A DNA stretch of 64,000 bases from contig CM076959.1 in NCBI GenBank assembly GCA_039566865.1, positions 12,507,501 through 12,571,500 on the forward strand. Reading direction: 5' to 3'. The translations under genes were made by a program, and so were the position numbers. Shown here one piece after another: positions 1 to 10,855 of the stretch. This stretch comes from Aurelia coerulea (taxonomy: Eukaryota; Cnidaria; Scyphozoa; Semaeostomeae; Ulmaridae). A model generated the notes under the pieces. It saw only the letters and a program-made list of their open reading frames with translations. It had not been told where the DNA came from and ran no database searches. The first letter of the stretch is position 1; every line of letters begins with the position of its first letter.

Positions 1-685
1 GCTGTCGAACGATTTAAAAGGAAACATCTGAATCAAGTGCCGTGACCATTACCAGTACGATGCCGTAAGGATCGAGAAAAGTTGAAATGATTCTACTTTT
101 TCCAAGTAGTTACGGTACCGCAACCATCATTTAACAAACTGCAGAAAGGCATTAGACAGTGAAAACACTGCTGGGGCCGTGTTTATGGACCTTTCCAAAG
201 CCTTTGGCTGATTGAATCATGATTTATTAATTACAACATTAGAAGCATATGGCTTTAGCAGTGGAGCATTGCCGCTCGTCCACAGCTATCTGGATAGGCG
301 AGAGCAGACAGTGAAGGTGAATGTGTCTCCCTGCTCGCAGAGCGAGGATAGCGTAGGTGTACTACAGGGATCTGTTTTGGGGCTTCTCCTGTTGAGAATC
401 TACCCGAATGATCTGCTTATGTTTTTGACGGACTGCAAAATATGCAACTATGCTGATGATACTACTATATTGCGATCGCAATCATGAAAATATAAGCAAT
501 CGTATAGAAAACGAAACCCTATTCCTTTCAGAATGGCTTCAGAACAACTACATGAAGCTAAATGGCTATAAATGCTTTTCGGTGAAAAAAGCAACGATTT
601 ATCGATAAAAAGGGGAAATACAACCATCATAGAGAACACAGAGGAAAAATTACTAGGCGTCACTTCGGACAAACAACTTTCTATT
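1..685 (+). pseudogene. CR1/jockey-like LINE RT fragment, copy A, left arm
   Basis: Conceptual translation gives the middle of a non-LTR reverse transcriptase: a palm motif resembling FMDLSKAF near 186, a degraded G-V-x-Q-G-S-V-L-G block near 353-380 and a YADD catalytic box near 450. Stops and frameshifts break it, for example TGA near 210. At about 680 the RT text (a KLLGVT-type motif) passes abruptly into endonuclease sequence of a second copy, so copy B interrupts or follows copy A. The clade (CR1/jockey group) is judged from motif wording alone. Confidence 0.7.
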
Positions 686-1634
686 AACCCAATTTGTAGG
701 CCGATCTACAAACCCCCAACGCAGAATGATAACTATTTTAGAGAAAATTTGTCAATGGTGGTTGATTTCTACTCCAGAACCTATGATAGTATCATGGTAC
801 TTGGTGATTTTAACTTGGAGGTAAATAACCCTACTATGCGCTCTATGATGAGTGATCACAACTTATCCAGTCTCATTCAAACTCCAACTTGCTTCAAGTC
901 TACAAGTGGTAGATGCATTGATCTTGTACTAACCAACTGCAAACTTGGATGTTTCAATAGTAAAACTTTTGAGATAGGATTTAGTGATTTTCATCATATG
1001 GTGTATACAAATCTTAAAACTATGTTTACAAGGTTGCCTCCGAGGATTGCCAGATTTAGGAGTTATCACAGCTTCTCAGAAGAGCAATTTAGGGCAGAAC
1101 TTGGTCAGAAACTCTCAGAATGTAAATCAGATTAATATGAAGATATAGAGCAAATATATTTAAACACTCTAAATACGTATGCCCCCCTGAAAACGATTTC
1201 CATCCGTGGCAATAATAAGCCCCATATGTCCAAGGACCTACGAAAAGCTATGATGAAACGAACAAGGCTAAAGGGGATTGCAAAAAAAACTCATTCTGAT
1301 GAGAATATTAGGAAATATAAGAAGCAAAGAAACTTGGTTGTTAAAATGAACAAGCAAACAAAAATTGAATTCTACAAGAACCTTGATCCAAAGGAGGTGG
1401 GTAATGAGAAAGCATTTTGGCGTACTTTTAAGCCTTTAATGTCCGACAAATGTTCAAATACGACAAATAAAATTAACCTTGTTGAGGACGGAGTTCTTCT
1501 CTCTAATGATAAGGATATCAGTGAATGCTTTAACACCTACTTCGTAAACATAACAGAGACACTCAATATTGATAGGGCCCCCTGTATGACAATTAGTGAC
1601 CCATCAGTGCATCCAGTAGATATTGCTGTGTTAA
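686..1634 (+). pseudogene. CR1/jockey-like LINE copy B, endonuclease and linker, left arm
   Basis: The C-terminal part of an exonuclease-endonuclease-phosphatase domain is seen: a GDFN box near 803-815, an IDLVLTN segment near 918-938 and a final SDFHHMV motif near 983-1003. A basic linker follows, with KPHMSKDLRKAM near 1219. A TAA at 1133-1135 breaks the frame between endonuclease and linker. The matching right-arm ORF (28801-29859) has no stop there, so the nonsense change is private to this arm. The element is 5' truncated and continues as the RT at 8484-10260 after a MITE plus BEL insertion. Confidence 0.75.
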
Positions 1635-1639
1635 CCCTA

Positions 1640-2010
1640 TGTTGGAGATCCCTCTCCAGTCTAGCTAGTTCTGAAGGTTATTCGTTGAACCGAAGAAGTT
1701 TCACTCAGTAAAGAAGACGACATTTTGTAACAATCATGCGACCTCTTCCACTCTCAACTTTTGACTGACTGACTTCTCCAATATTTCCACGTGACTTTTC
1801 TATACTACTGCACCCTAATGGTGGTTACCTGGCAACCTTTAAAATTACCCAATCACATAAGGTTGCATGACGTCAAAACATATTTTTTTATCTAACAAAT
1901 TGAATATCATAATTAGTCCTGTAGTGTTCTTGCAGCATCATACTGCGTGTTGATCTAACAACTGATAAAAAGCAGATCATGAACTACATGGGTGCGCGGA
2001 TACCCCAACA
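1640..2010 (-). repeat. 3' LTR of BEL element
   Basis: 371 bp, TG...CA ends. A purine tract adjoins it on its inner side, as expected for the downstream LTR. Confidence 0.93.
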
Positions 2011-2023
2011 CTCCCCCCTCCTT
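2011..2023 (-). promoter_or_regulatory. Polypurine tract of BEL
   Basis: The minus strand reads AAGGAGGGGGGAG immediately upstream of the 3' LTR, the expected plus-strand priming site. The gag-pol stop codon lies only a few bases before it. Confidence 0.8.
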
Positions 2024-2029
2024 GGCTCT

Positions 2030-5000
2030 CTAGGAGTCAAGCATGAACCGGGTCTTAAGACGCGCATCCTTAGCAGCCGCCCTCTGGGGACGCTTGCGCA
2101 CAGGCAAATCCTCCACCATTTCCTCATCTCTCTTTTTACTCTCCTCTCCATTCTTTCTTTTCGCACCATCTTTTACTGCACACTCTAAAGGAATCAATTT
2201 CTGTACAGGGCGATTCAAAAATTCATTCTTACCCTTTCCAGCTTTGCGAATTCGTGCACCGCGTACCTCATTGTCTTTTCCTCTGATCAGATCTTCAACA
2301 ATAGCAACTTTCCATTGTGCTCTCTTTGCGCTATCTTCATGCACCAAAACAACATCTCCTGGATTGATGTCAACTGATTTGTTGTTGTTCAATTTGTGAG
2401 TCTCTCTCAAATCAGTAAGATACTCGCGTCTCCACCTATTCCAAAAATGACTCAACAATCGCGTTAGGTGCAAGAAACGTTTGGAAAGAGCATACTGATT
2501 ATCAGACTCATCAAGTTTCAAATTAGTTTCTACTCCTGTAGGCAAAGTCAACAATCTACGTCCAACTAACAAGTGAGATGGAGTCAAAACTTCTCCATCT
2601 GCCTCATCAGACATGTACGAAAGTGGCCGTGAGTTTAAAATGCATTCAACTTCAGATAATACGGTGTTAAGCTCGTCAAAGGAAATTCTGGCATTGCCAA
2701 GAACTTTCTTCAAACACCTTTTTACACTTCTTACCATACGTTCGTAATGCCCTCCTTGCCACGGACTCAACTCTATGTTGAACTTCCATTGCAGTCTTCT
2801 TGAATCAAGGAAATCTTTCACACTCTGATCTTTAAAGAACTTCTTCAAAAGCTTGGAACTTGACTTAAAAGTCTTTGCATTATCAGAATTGATAATACCT
2901 GGTGTACCTCTCCTAGCACAAAACCGGCGCAAACAATTTAGAAATGTAGGCGCTGAAAGATCTTGTGCTAGTTCCAAGTGTAAAGCTCGTGTAACACAAC
3001 AAACAAACAAACAAATGTAAACTTTCTTCAACTCACCACGTTTCTCTTTGACATACAGTGGTCCGGCGAAATCAATGCCAACATTGCTGAACGGTGCAGC
3101 TTGCGTCACTCTGTATTCTGGCATTGCTGCTGTTGGTGGTGAATGAAATGGTTTTCCTTCGAGTTTCCTGCAAATAAAACAACATTTTAGAACTTTTTTC
3201 ACAAACTGCCTACCCTTGGAGACCCAGAATCTGGATCTGAGTTCTGCCAAGGTAGCTTTGACCATGCAATGAAAAACTCTAAGATGGCAATCTTCCACGA
3301 CAAGTTCTGTAAACCTATGATCTTTTGGGAGATAAAGGGGGTATTTGGCCTCTGAACTCAAATCTGATCTTTCTAACCTTCCCATACATACCAAAATACC
3401 ATCCATTTTCACAATTCCAAGGTGATTCTGTGTCTTTTTGAATGATGAATTTTGTGTCAGTGTTGACTGGACATCCTCAATCCAAAATTTTTCAGCACTC
3501 ATGATTTCTTTTGCATTCAAACTTTCCACATTCAAGTTCTTTCCATCCCTTCTAGCCTTCACATTCTCTACAAATCTCATCACCCAAGCTGTAACTCTGA
3601 GAAGCTTTCTTAGTGTGCTGTACTTGTTGATGTCTATCACTTGGCTCACTCCTACAGGTCTTTCTGTCACTGCAATCATTACATTCACTTTCTTTTTCTC
3701 ACTCTTCACTTCTTCTGAATTGTCTAGGATTAATCCTTTGGGCCAACAATGTTTGCCTTTCCTAAGCCATTGTGGACCTTTCCACCACAGATCACTATTC
3801 TTCAGCTGAATAGCGGTAACTCCCCGGGAACCCAAATCTGCAGGGTTTTCCTTCCCCCCAACATGTCCCCACTCTTCCTTCTTTGATAGTCTTAAAATCT
3901 CTGCCACTCTGAACTGTACCCACTGTTTCCATTCGCCATTGTTATATACCCAGTAAAGGGCGGTTTTACTGTCTAGCCAATATCTAACACAATCAATTTT
4001 GATTTGAGAACTCAAGGCTTTGCATACAGTATCTATGAGCACTGCAAGAATTCTAGCTGATAAAAGCTCTAGTCTTGGTATGGTCAACTCTTTCAGTGGT
4101 GCAACTCTGGTTTTTGAACAAAGCAATGTTGTGTGCACTCCCTTTGCTGTCTCATATACTAGATACACAACAGCACAATATGCTTTTTTGCTTGCATCAC
4201 TAAAGCCGTGTATCTGACAACTAAGGATCTCTCCCTCACTTCCATCATAAAAACATCTGGGCAAGCTAATTGATTTCACTCTGTTGAGATCTTCCAGCCA
4301 TGCTTTCCACACTGTGACCTTGTTGTCTGGTATAGGGTCATCCCAGCCTAACTTATCTATGCATAGCTCCTGGAATAAAACCTTTGCTGTGATGGAAACA
4401 GGACTTATGAGGCCTTGTGGGTCAAAAAGGGTAGCTAGGGTGCTTAATATCCCCCTCTTAGTTGGTCTTTCTGTGTTTGCATCTTTGGTTACCTTGGTGA
4501 GATCAAACTCTAATGTGTCCTCTTTGTTATCCCAAGCCATTCCTAGGATCTTGCATTTTCCTTCTGTGTTGTTATTTTGGCCTAATGTTTCCTTTGCATA
4601 AGAGTTCTCATCTGATTCTTGTTTCTGTTTCATTTCTACTTTCTCACTCTCACTTTTTTCAATCTTTTCAGCTAACTCAGCATCATTTGTTTTCCCTTTC
4701 CTGAGCCTAAATCCCCCTTCTCTCATTCTGTCACTTGCTTTTTGGTACAGGGTAAAGGCTTCGTCGGCGTTCCTACAACCTGAAACTAAATCATCAACAT
4801 AGAAAGATTCAATCAATTTAGATGTAAATTCAGGGTCAGATGCCTTGTATGTCTCAATATGGTGGCGGAGTACTGCGTTTAATAGGAAAGGCGAGGAATT
4901 TACTCCAAATGCCACCCTACGGAATCGCAGCACAATAATCTCAGAATCTTCTGACCTACAATCTTTAAACCACAAAAATCTCAAGCAATCGCGATCAACA

Positions 5001-7591
5001 GGGTGAACCTCAATGTTTAAAAAAGCCTTCTCAATGTCTCCTACCAATGCAATTCTGTGTTCTCTGAAACGAAGAAGTATGTCAAATATGAGGGGTGTCA
5101 AAGGTGGCCCCACATGGAGACAATCATTGAGTGAGGTTCCTGTTTTCCTATCTCTACAAGATGCGTCATAAACAATTCTCACCTTGGTAGTTTCTGCTTC
5201 AGCTCTTATCACTGCCATGTGTGGCAGATAAAATGTCTTCTCGGCTGGTTCCAGTTCTGTCACCTGCTCTATTATTCCAGAGGCAACCTGCTCAGTAAGT
5301 ATATCATTATATTTATCAAGAGTTTGAGGATCTTTTATGAGTTTCTTACCCAAACTCTTCAATCTCATCAGGCTGTTCTCATAGTTTGTAGGAAGAGCTT
5401 TGTGTCCAGCTTTCCATGGAAGACCCACAGAATACCTTTTTCCTGTGAAATATATGTTGTCAATGACCTGCACATGCACTGCATTCTCTGGCCTAATTCC
5501 AATGGAATCCAAATCCCACAATTTGTTTACTTCCTCATCAATCCTCTGTTTGTCAGTCTTTGCAGGAAATGAAGACAAAGGTACAAAATTCACATTGACA
5601 TTTTCAGTAGAATTCAAGGTCTTACCTTTCAGAGGTCCAGAAAGAACCCAGCCAAGAGTTGTCTTTATGGCAACTGGCTCATTAGGCCCCCCTCGTCTGA
5701 TTTCACTCTCTTGAAAATTCCACAAATTGTCTGATCCAATTAAAATGTCCACTTGAAGTCTTTCTTTGTGCCTGCAAATATCTGAGAACCAAATTTCATG
5801 CAAGTATGGATAGGTTTCCCTAACTACTTCAGGATGAACATTTGAAATAGAAGAGATTTCATCAACAACAAAACATTGCAAGTTTACTTTCTTCTTTCCC
5901 CTCAATGGAACCAAACAAACTTCTACCACATCTCTTGTTTTTACCTCTGCATCCGTATTCCCAAACGCCATTATGCCTAATTCCTCTTTCCTCACAGGAC
6001 GCAAACCTATTCTAGTAACAGCCTCAGCAGAGATGAACGACTTATGACTACCTGTATCAAATAGTACTCTCACTGTCTCTTTTCTCACTCCTTCCACACT
6101 TGCTAAGGCTGTTTGCAGAGCAACATTCCCCCCTGACCCGGTACTTCCCACCCAGGATGTCGCATCAGCATTAAGGGGCGGGGGTGCGCTGGGATTTACT
6201 GGGGTTCCCTTATTCGCCAGAGGTGCATTGGGCCTAACCTTACAGATTGAAACATGATGTTTCCCTTTACAAATACTACATTTCAATCTATCTTTATTCC
6301 TACACTCAAAGGATCTATGGCCAGAATTTAAACATATGAAACATTTGGCGTATTTACGAAGGATACTTGTTCGTTCATCAGTGTCCTTCACTTTTTCACA
6401 CATCTCTGCTGCATGTTCTTGCAGGCAATAAACACACTTCTGCTTGCCACCATCTCTTCCAATGTACAGTGCAGTGGCTGTTCCTCCTTGGTACTCTTCT
6501 CGCTGCTTAGGCCGTGTTTGTTTTTCTTGATTTCCGCCAGCATTCTTCAGGAGGGGCACATGACTCTCTCTGATTTCCAACTCTTTCTCAAGGGCAATGA
6601 GAAGCTCATCTAAGCACCATGATGAGAGGCTTTTGTCACTTGCTCTGATCATGCTGAAACGAATTTGCTCCGGAATCTTTTCCATCAATTCTGGCACCAC
6701 GATGCTGGAGTATGTGATCCTGTCAACACCGAGAGCCTCGAGCCCACGAAAATGTGTCTCGATGTGGTCATGCAGTGTGCGGAGGCGAATTACGCTTCTC
6801 TCGTTGAATACTGGTGCTAAGTGCAACAAATGGTTGATGTGAGAACGTTGAATTTCTTCTGGTTTTCCGAATCTTTTCTTCAATAACTCAACAGCAGTAT
6901 CGTAGCTCGCATCAGTCATAGGCATTCCTGCAATCACACTTTTTGCTGGCTCTTGTAAAAACGATCTAAGATATTTAAATTTATCCACATTTGCCAAGCT
7001 TTCATTGTCGTGAATGGCACTCTGAAATCCATCCCAAAACTCTTGAAATTCATGAACTTTTCCCGAGAATTTGCTCAGTTCTAACTTGGGTAACTTTATA
7101 TTCACAGATCTTCCCGATCCTCCACTCGATTTCACAGAACTCTTGTCTGAACCCACTGAAACTTGAGATATTTGCGAGTTAAGACTTTCCTGTGACTCCG
7201 TTCGCTGGCCTGTAGATAACGGTCTGCTCGCTGTCAATTTATCAAGGGCGTCTTCGATCAAATACAGTGCACTCGATGCTTTCTCCTTGTATTCGCTTTC
7301 ATCGTCAAGTTCTTTGTCGATGTCATCTTCGCCCGCATCTTTCTCCGTCAAATCGTCCAAAATAATTTTATCAGCATCTCTTAATTCCGTCAATTTTGCC
7401 GATAACTCTGCTTGAAAGTGTTTTAATTTTCCGATACCTCCGGTATCCACTCCGTCGATCCCATCTTTCAATAAATCTTCCGCTCTGCTAACTAATTTCG
7501 TGACACTCCTTCTGCATGTTGTGCGTGCTTTCTTCACTCTGTCGACTTCTGTCTCTACCATTCTGCTTCTGCATCGATTCAAACTTTCCAT
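2030..7591 (-). CDS. BEL/Pao gag-pol polyprotein, 1853 aa, intact
   Basis: A single ORF encodes everything the element needs for copying through RNA. Residues about 165-340 form the DUF1759-type gag core. Three CCHC-like zinc knuckles lie at about 387-453 (C-x2-C-x3/4-H-x4-C). An aspartic protease has D-T-G near 511. The reverse transcriptase has its YVDD box near 930. An A17-type/RNase H region carries a G-F-S-D-A-S motif near 1131. The integrase has an HHCC-like finger before 1480, catalytic Asp near 1504 (GIDFAG) and 1569 (NSDNAK) and Glu near 1615 (GGHYER). A DUF5641-type C-terminus follows. I saw no stop or frameshift, so the copy could be competent. The one-ORF layout without env is normal for BEL. 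The start ATG is the first after the LTR. Confidence 0.95.
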   Translation of the reverse strand: MESLNRCRSRMVETEVDRVKKARTTCRRSVTKLVSRAEDLLKDGIDGVDTGGIGKLKHFQAELSAKLTELRDADKIILDDLTEKDAGEDDIDKELDDESEYKEKASSALYLIEDALDKLTASRPLSTGQRTESQESLNSQISQVSVGSDKSSVKSSGGSGRSVNIKLPKLELSKFSGKVHEFQEFWDGFQSAIHDNESLANVDKFKYLRSFLQEPAKSVIAGMPMTDASYDTAVELLKKRFGKPEEIQRSHINHLLHLAPVFNERSVIRLRTLHDHIETHFRGLEALGVDRITYSSIVVPELMEKIPEQIRFSMIRASDKSLSSWCLDELLIALEKELEIRESHVPLLKNAGGNQEKQTRPKQREEYQGGTATALYIGRDGGKQKCVYCLQEHAAEMCEKVKDTDERTSILRKYAKCFICLNSGHRSFECRNKDRLKCSICKGKHHVSICKVRPNAPLANKGTPVNPSAPPPLNADATSWVGSTGSGGNVALQTALASVEGVRKETVRVLFDTGSHKSFISAEAVTRIGLRPVRKEELGIMAFGNTDAEVKTRDVVEVCLVPLRGKKKVNLQCFVVDEISSISNVHPEVVRETYPYLHEIWFSDICRHKERLQVDILIGSDNLWNFQESEIRRGGPNEPVAIKTTLGWVLSGPLKGKTLNSTENVNVNFVPLSSFPAKTDKQRIDEEVNKLWDLDSIGIRPENAVHVQVIDNIYFTGKRYSVGLPWKAGHKALPTNYENSLMRLKSLGKKLIKDPQTLDKYNDILTEQVASGIIEQVTELEPAEKTFYLPHMAVIRAEAETTKVRIVYDASCRDRKTGTSLNDCLHVGPPLTPLIFDILLRFREHRIALVGDIEKAFLNIEVHPVDRDCLRFLWFKDCRSEDSEIIVLRFRRVAFGVNSSPFLLNAVLRHHIETYKASDPEFTSKLIESFYVDDLVSGCRNADEAFTLYQKASDRMREGGFRLRKGKTNDAELAEKIEKSESEKVEMKQKQESDENSYAKETLGQNNNTEGKCKILGMAWDNKEDTLEFDLTKVTKDANTERPTKRGILSTLATLFDPQGLISPVSITAKVLFQELCIDKLGWDDPIPDNKVTVWKAWLEDLNRVKSISLPRCFYDGSEGEILSCQIHGFSDASKKAYCAVVYLVYETAKGVHTTLLCSKTRVAPLKELTIPRLELLSARILAVLIDTVCKALSSQIKIDCVRYWLDSKTALYWVYNNGEWKQWVQFRVAEILRLSKKEEWGHVGGKENPADLGSRGVTAIQLKNSDLWWKGPQWLRKGKHCWPKGLILDNSEEVKSEKKKVNVMIAVTERPVGVSQVIDINKYSTLRKLLRVTAWVMRFVENVKARRDGKNLNVESLNAKEIMSAEKFWIEDVQSTLTQNSSFKKTQNHLGIVKMDGILVCMGRLERSDLSSEAKYPLYLPKDHRFTELVVEDCHLRVFHCMVKATLAELRSRFWVSKGRQFVKKVLKCCFICRKLEGKPFHSPPTAAMPEYRVTQAAPFSNVGIDFAGPLYVKEKRGELKKVYICLFVCCVTRALHLELAQDLSAPTFLNCLRRFCARRGTPGIINSDNAKTFKSSSKLLKKFFKDQSVKDFLDSRRLQWKFNIELSPWQGGHYERMVRSVKRCLKKVLGNARISFDELNTVLSEVECILNSRPLSYMSDEADGEVLTPSHLLVGRRLLTLPTGVETNLKLDESDNQYALSKRFLHLTRLLSHFWNRWRREYLTDLRETHKLNNNKSVDINPGDVVLVHEDSAKRAQWKVAIVEDLIRGKDNEVRGARIRKAGKGKNEFLNRPVQKLIPLECAVKDGAKRKNGEESKKRDEEMVEDLPVRKRPQRAAAKDARLKTRFMLDS

Positions 7592-7610
7592 CCGGCTCGG
7601 TGGACCAATA
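7592..7610 (-). promoter_or_regulatory. Putative tRNA primer-binding site of BEL
   Basis: Two or three bases inside the 5' LTR the minus strand reads TTGGTCCACCGAGCCGG. It contains the TGG expected opposite a tRNA CCA end. The remainder resembles the 3' end of tRNA-Tyr as I remember it, with two differences; the tRNA identity is inference. The ATG of the ORF follows directly, so there is almost no leader. Confidence 0.55.
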
Positions 7611-7981
7611 TGTTGGAGATCCCTCTCCAGTCTAGCTAGTTCTGAAGGTTATTCGTTGAACCGAAGAAGTTTCACTCAGTAAAGAAGACGACATTTTGTA
7701 ACAATCATGCGACCTCTTCCACTCTCAACTTTTGACTGACTGACTTCTCCAATATTTCCACGTGACTTTTCTATACTACTGCACCCTAATGGTGGTTACC
7801 TGGCAACCTTTAAAATTACCCAATCACATAAGGTTGCATGACGTCAAAACATATTTTTTCATCTAACAAATTGAATATCATAATTAGTCCTGTAGTGTTC
7901 TTGCAGCATCATACTGCGTGTTGATCTAACAACTGATAAAAAGCAGATCATGAACTACATGGGTGCGCGGATACCCCAACA
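7611..7981 (-). repeat. 5' LTR of BEL element
   Basis: 371 bp, TG...CA ends, nearly identical to 1640-2010. It is the upstream LTR because the coding ORF reads from 7591 towards lower coordinates. Confidence 0.93.
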
Positions 7982-8483
7982 CCCTAATCCATATGGGCTT
8001 TTTTCGAGCTACCATTTATGGGGGGGAGGGGTGCTTTCCACCCCCCTTTGAAAATTACCTTAGACTCATCCGAATTCAATACAACTTGGCACAGTTATAG
8101 AACAGGTAATTTGCAGCTCGTAGCGTAATTTGGGTGTGGCTGCCACACCTTGTGACGTCACGAAGCTGAAAATCTGTGAAAATCAGGCTTCCAAGTTGAC
8201 TTCGAGTTTAATGAAGATTTTGCATGAACTTTGTGCAGTTTTTGGTTCAGTTTGTCAACATATTTGGTAATAAAATATTATTTTATTGAAAATAACGATT
8301 TTGGAGTGATATTTAGGCAGAAATTAGCCGATTCTTATGACGTCATTTGTGCGATTAATTTATTCTATGTAAAAAGAGACAAAAAGAACCTGAAAATTGG
8401 TGATTATCTATAACAAATGTATCCTTAGAGTGTTTTCCAATGAAAAAGCTCGAATCCACCCCCCCCATGTGGATTAGGGTTAA

Positions 8484-10260
8484 GATATAGCGAGCACCCG
8501 AGCATTATTAGAATCAAAGAGAGGATTAACGAAACAAACAAATTTGTTTTCCAGGATTTTGAGTATTCGGAGGTATGGGATTAAATCAACCACCTTTATA
8601 CAACCAAGAAAACTAGTGGGAATATTCCTACTCGCATAATAAAAATGACCTCAGATCTTTCTTTCAACAAGGTAACTAACGGTGCCAACTCGATGGTCCA
8701 ATCATGCAGCTTTCCTGGCCCATTAAAACTAGCTGATGTCTCACCAGGATTTAAAAATGGAATCACGCAACGAAAAAGAATTATCGACCGATCCGTGTAT
8801 TATCTTCTTTCTCAAAAGTGTTTGAACGACTCTTAAAAAAGCAAATGGTGCCGTTTATGGAATCAAAGCTCTCCAATATTCTTTGTGGATTTAGAGAGGG
8901 ACATAGCACCCAACATGCTCTTTTTATGGCCATTGAAACAATTCGTAGGTGTATCGATCAGTCTGGTGTATGCGGATGGTTCTGATGGACCTATCGAAGG
9001 CATATGACTGTCTGCCCCATGATCTCCTTCTTGCTAAGATGGAGGCCTATGGGTTCAGTACAAATAGTCTAAAACTCATACACAGCTACCTTGTTGGGAG
9101 AACTCAAAGAGTAAAGATAGGTTCTACTTGTAGCAGTTGGCAGGAAATTAGGCCAGGGGTTCCACAGGGGTCTGTTCTGGGACCTTTCCTATTTAATTTA
9201 TTTATAAATGATTTCTTCTACGACATAAAGCACTATCAGGTATGCAATTTTGCGGATGATAACACAATCTATGCATGTGGCCAAAACCTAGATTCCGTTG
9301 TTTCAAACATCGAGAAAGACATGAAAATTGCTATAGATTAACCAAGATGATGAATGCAGGACCCTAATGATAACAATATTGTAAATATTGATAGGTTATC
9401 CTGTTGAAATATTCGTAAATTCGTCAGACAACGAGATGGTTGCAAACCCTGAGAAATTTCAGCTAATGTTCCTTGGCCTAAAAGATGATCTCAAACAGTG
9501 TATTGACATAAATGGGAATGTGGTTCGGAGGACTGATAGTGTGAAACTATTGGGTATTACAATCGACTCAAAACTAAGCTTCAAGCAGCATGTAAAGTCA
9601 ATATGCAAAAAGACGTCAAATAGAATTAGAGCCTTTTCTAGGATTGCTCCAAATCTTGACTATGAGAAAAGCATCATATTGTACAATTCCTTTATACTGT
9701 CTAATTTCAATTACTGTCCATTGATCTGGATGTTCTGGGGGAAAACATCAAACGATGACATCAATAGACTTCATAAACGTGCCCTGAGAGTGCTGCTAGA
9801 TGACTATGGGTCTACGTTTGAAGAGCTCCTTCATAAGAGAGGCGAATACACAATACATACAAGAAACTTGCAAAAGCTAATGCTTGAGGTCTACAAATGC
9901 TTAACCTCTGGCAATCCCTCCTTCTTATGGGACCTCTTCAAACGTAAGTCCATAAATTACAATCTTAGAGTAAAGGATCTCGTCCAACTTCCAAATACGA
10001 GGACTCTGAGATACGGGAATGATTCTTTGTCATTTAGAGGAAGCATACTTTGGAACACACTCGCTGACACAATAAAATCTGCAAAAAGGGACTGTCAATT
10101 TAATAACAGAATTAGAAACTGGACGGGATCTAATTGCAATTGTCTGATATGTAGATAAACGAGAACACTGCAAATAGGTAACACCAGTTGTCCTTTATTA
10201 GTTTATAAACTATCCTTTAGCCAACTTTAAATAAAGTGCCACTAAACCTTTGGGGAATTT
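8484..10260 (+). pseudogene. CR1/jockey-like LINE copy B, RT part, left arm
   Basis: Continuation of the LINE after the TTAA MITE. The N-terminal RT region is frameshifted near 8640-8850. The palm follows, with an LSKAYD motif near 8990, a GVPQGSVLGP block near 9156-9186 and a catalytic FADD box near 9250. The thumb and C-terminal region (9418-10158) ends in an NCLICR tail at a TAG. A TAA at 9339-9341 and about 80 bp of extra sequence near 9346-9430 interrupt the frame; the right arm lacks the extra sequence. The 3' UTR up to about 10260 has AATAAA-like text. The 240-residue C-terminal part equals the right-arm copy. Confidence 0.8.
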
Positions 10261-10334
10261 TTTGTTATCTGATAGAGTTTAGTTTTCCGAAAACAATTTT
10301 TCGATATGACGTTCCGTTCTTTTTCTATGGCTTT

Positions 10335-10571
10335 TCAAAGTGCAAATTTTGGGCAAATTTTGGTGTCAGGTTTGTGTAAAATCATTCCATAAAGAGGTCC
10401 GGACCGAGAGGTCTTGACTTCATACAGGAAATGCAAAGCGAGAGTACACATTGAAGTGACAGTGACCACTCTGCAGTGGATTTGTCGCTTTACATACAGC
10501 ACTAGCAATTTCGTGCCAGAAAAAAAGTTGCAGGTAATTCGAAGGATCAGCACTTTCTCCTCCAATTCCAT
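10335..10571 (-). CDS. Unrecognised 78-codon ORF (left arm)
   Basis: Short ORF preserved identically at 26274-26510 in the other arm. I recognise no domain. A hydrophobic stretch is present, but composition and length do not argue strongly for coding. About 45-100 bases upstream on the minus strand is a TATATATTC sequence that could be a core promoter, or chance. Identity between arms reflects recent duplication as much as selection. Low confidence that it is a gene. Confidence 0.15.
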   Translation of the reverse strand: MELEEKVLILRITCNFFSGTKLLVLYVKRQIHCRVVTVTSMCTLALHFLYEVKTSRSGPLYGMILHKPDTKICPKFAL

Positions 10572-10855
10572 TTCATCATGATGAAGACCTGCACTGCAGC
10601 AAGGCGAATATATACGACAGACTGGAACCAGCCAAAAACGCTTCGGTCGTACAAGTACAATAGCGTGTTTAGGCCATAGGCCTACTGGAATATGTTTGAC
10701 CTACGTTTTTCCGGATAAATTTTTCGTTCTTGGGAGCAAATATCGTTCACTTTCAATATTTTGGAGTTCCTGTCGTCCTAATGATATGCAAAACCATTCG
10801 AGAAGAAATGGAAATTGGTAAAGAAAGAAGCATTAAGAAAGGTACAGTGCGTGAC

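Larger units (their letters stand above)
1640..7981 (-). mobile_element. Full-length BEL/Pao LTR retrotransposon
   Basis: This complete element of 6342 bp lies on the minus strand. Its two 371-bp LTRs begin TGTTGG and end CCAACA, and appear to differ at one base (T at 1889 region versus C at 7850 region). It is flanked by the 5-bp duplication CCCTA (1635-1639 and 7982-7986), and the unoccupied site is preserved in the right arm around 28791. A putative primer site, a purine tract and one uninterrupted 1853-codon gag-pol ORF are present. No env-like ORF is seen. Near-identical LTRs indicate a recent insertion, later than the inverted duplication or the allelic split. Confidence 0.95.
1635..8479. 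mobile_element. TTAA-flanked MITE, family B, left copy, split by BEL
   Basis: The MITE sits in the linker of LINE copy B, with TTAA at 1631-1634 and 8480-8483. Its terminal repeats begin CCCTAATCCAYATGGG, next to G/C runs near 8020 and 8460. Only its first five bases remain before the BEL element; the rest (7987-8479) follows it. The uninterrupted copy is at 28285-28796. TTAA duplication with CCC-starting ends resembles piggyBac-type (or Kolobok-type) elements. No transposase is present. Confidence 0.8.

Noticed and set aside
3438..7182. Many plus-strand ORFs across the BEL element
   Set aside because: Antisense shadows of the intact gag-pol frame; no motifs.
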